Source: Manduca sexta
Taxonomy: Eukaryota; Arthropoda; Insecta; Lepidoptera; Sphingidae
Assembly (NCBI RefSeq): GCF_014839805.1
Contig: NC_051131.1
Span: forward strand, 14,372,913-14,436,912
Reading direction: 5' to 3'
DNA: 64,000 bases
Shown: in pieces, positions 62,614-64,000 of the stretch
How the letters are laid out: every line of letters begins with the position of its first letter
How positions within the stretch are numbered: the first letter of the stretch is position 1
Notes under the pieces: model-generated
What the model saw: only the letters and a program-made list of their open reading frames with translations
The model's database searches: none
Told to the model about the DNA's origin: nothing
Program-made: the position numbers and the translations under genes

Positions 62614-64000
62614 GTTTTAATATAATTCGTGTATGTTGTAGAACGTCGAATTTGCAAACACTTCTGATTATTACTGATCGGCAGAAATATGAACCGTGAT
62701 TGCACAATTTATTGACACAAACAACATCAATAAATTGTGCAATGGCTGTGGCTTTTGCAATTCCTGGTGTAATTCGCATTCTGTTGATGTTTCTATAATC
62801 AGATTTCTTGATTCATCGTTTACCAATAAAAACATGTTTAATGGCTAAGTTTTATACAAACAAATGTAAATATGATCAAGTCGCTGTTCAGAGCCTGTTA
62901 GATACGTTTTTTCATAGGTCAAAAGCAATGCATACAAATAATTTATTAGTGTGTACACAGCTACACATCGTTCGCGGCCGGTCTGCATCCACTCGCCAGT
63001 GCAAGCAGTCGAGCTACAGAGTACTGGCGCGCCCCTCACATCGCGCGGGTTGAGAGCACACCACACACTCCAGCGGCTCTGGTGACTGGTACATCACAGC
63101 ATTAACGCTGCGAGAGCTATTCATCAATGCTGGATTTGTTCGCGATCAATTTACTTTGAAATATGTCTGAGGGGTGGCCGATCTGAGGGGTATGATTTTT
63201 AGGTAAGATAATATTTATGTGTCTGGGCGTTATTATAATAACAATTACATTATGGCCGTGATATTGTGTCTCGGTTCTCTGATTAAACATGTAACTAGCT
63301 CTATATACCCACCCACCCTACTCCAATATGTGATACAGCGAATCAGTCGTTTTAGGTAGTCTTAGAAAGGCTTCATTTTTACATTTAAGTGGCATGACGT
63401 TAACCCCAAGTTAATAAAAGCAATCAAATCGTTCTTAAACATCCACACAAAGAGATGTCTGAGCTAGGAAAACTGGCAATATGGAACGCAGAAGCGTGCA
63501 TGGATTTGGTGGAAAGCGCTGCGACGCAACCAGACGAATTCAAGTACTTATAAAAAATATATGGTTTAACATTACCAGTCTGATACATATAAATCCTTGT
63601 CCTACATTCACAAAGCTCTAGACAATAAAGTTTAGTGACAAAATGCGTGATTTACAACGGACTGCTGTAGGCTGCGAACGAGACGGAATTTGTTTGGGAT
63701 AAAGCCAACCTTATTTGTGTGCCGTAGGATAATGGGCCGAATCACTGACTTTTATTAGGGCGTTGAGATACGGCCCGTCACCGCCGACGGCGACATTGTT
63801 CCATTACTGTCACTGGAAATGTGCATGGGTTACATAATTTTGACATCATAAAATATACGTAAACTTATGTAATCGAATAGGATGGGAGTAAGAAGTTTAT
63901 CTTACTTAGCTTACTGTAGGTAAGTTATTTTCATTTCATAAAATGGTAGAAGCTAAGCCAAATTTGTTTGAGCGATGTCCTAGGTCTGAATCACACGCAA
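62614..64000. other. Non-coding stretch at the right edge
   Basis: It contains the inverted repeat at 62699-62743 and a GC-rich patch at about 62970-63060. No gene is supported up to the window end. Confidence 0.4.
62699..62743. repeat. Perfect 17-bp inverted repeat with 11-nt loop
   Basis: ATTGCACAATTTATTGA (62699-62715), loop CACAAACAACA, then the exact inverted complement TCAATAAATTGTGCAAT (62727-62743). Confidence 0.9.

Overview
This is nuclear DNA of a moth or butterfly (Lepidoptera). The call rests on three things: short introns with canonical GT/AG borders, two animal-type genes (a Golgi sulfotransferase and a Methuselah-like receptor), and repeats typical of Lepidoptera. These repeats are Helitron-like elements that start TCTATA and end CTAG/T, a maT-type Tc1/mariner element, hAT MITEs and tRNA-derived SINEs. 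No prokaryotic, CRISPR or viral gene system is visible.

Positions 1-23,300 hold the genes and are dense in transposons. A maT element (1641-2942) carries a transposase broken by one missing base. It sits inside an older Helitron-like remnant and is followed at once by a complete non-autonomous Helitron-like element (3045-3866). Two probable first coding exons diverge from a shared promoter of about 250 bp (minus 6549-6490, plus 6803-6922). A small CUE-like gene at about 12.7-13.5 kb has a 5' exon, an intron and a poly(A) signal, but one extra base breaks its reading frame. Tyrosylprotein sulfotransferase (three exons, 16160-17286) follows, with a Helitron-like element inserted 40 bp after its stop codon. 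A Methuselah-like class B GPCR (three exons, 20994-22985) is the last recognisable gene. Its start codon is overlapped by a short upstream ORF. Three hAT-type MITEs in this part have 8-bp target duplications (4859-5129, 13737-14024, 18749-19013), and a decayed mariner transposase lies at 10303-10707.

Positions 23,300-64,000 contain no gene I can support. This stretch is mostly unique AT-rich DNA, punctuated every few kb by GC- and CpG-rich patches of 100-250 bp. Compared with the left third it has few transposons: two large Helitron-like elements with tandem arrays of an approximately 124-bp unit (34863-36191, 51125-52272), two or three SINEs, a rearranged Helitron-like copy (58861-59465) and an eroded fragment (62409-62613). 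It also holds three perfect or near-perfect inverted repeats. It resembles a large intron or the regulatory domain of a neighbouring gene, but that is inference.

The strongest points for a second look are the frameshifted CUE-like gene, the divergent first exons, the overlapping uORF of the receptor gene, and the modular Helitron-like families. I found no clearly new biological system. Family names come from motif recognition without database searches.
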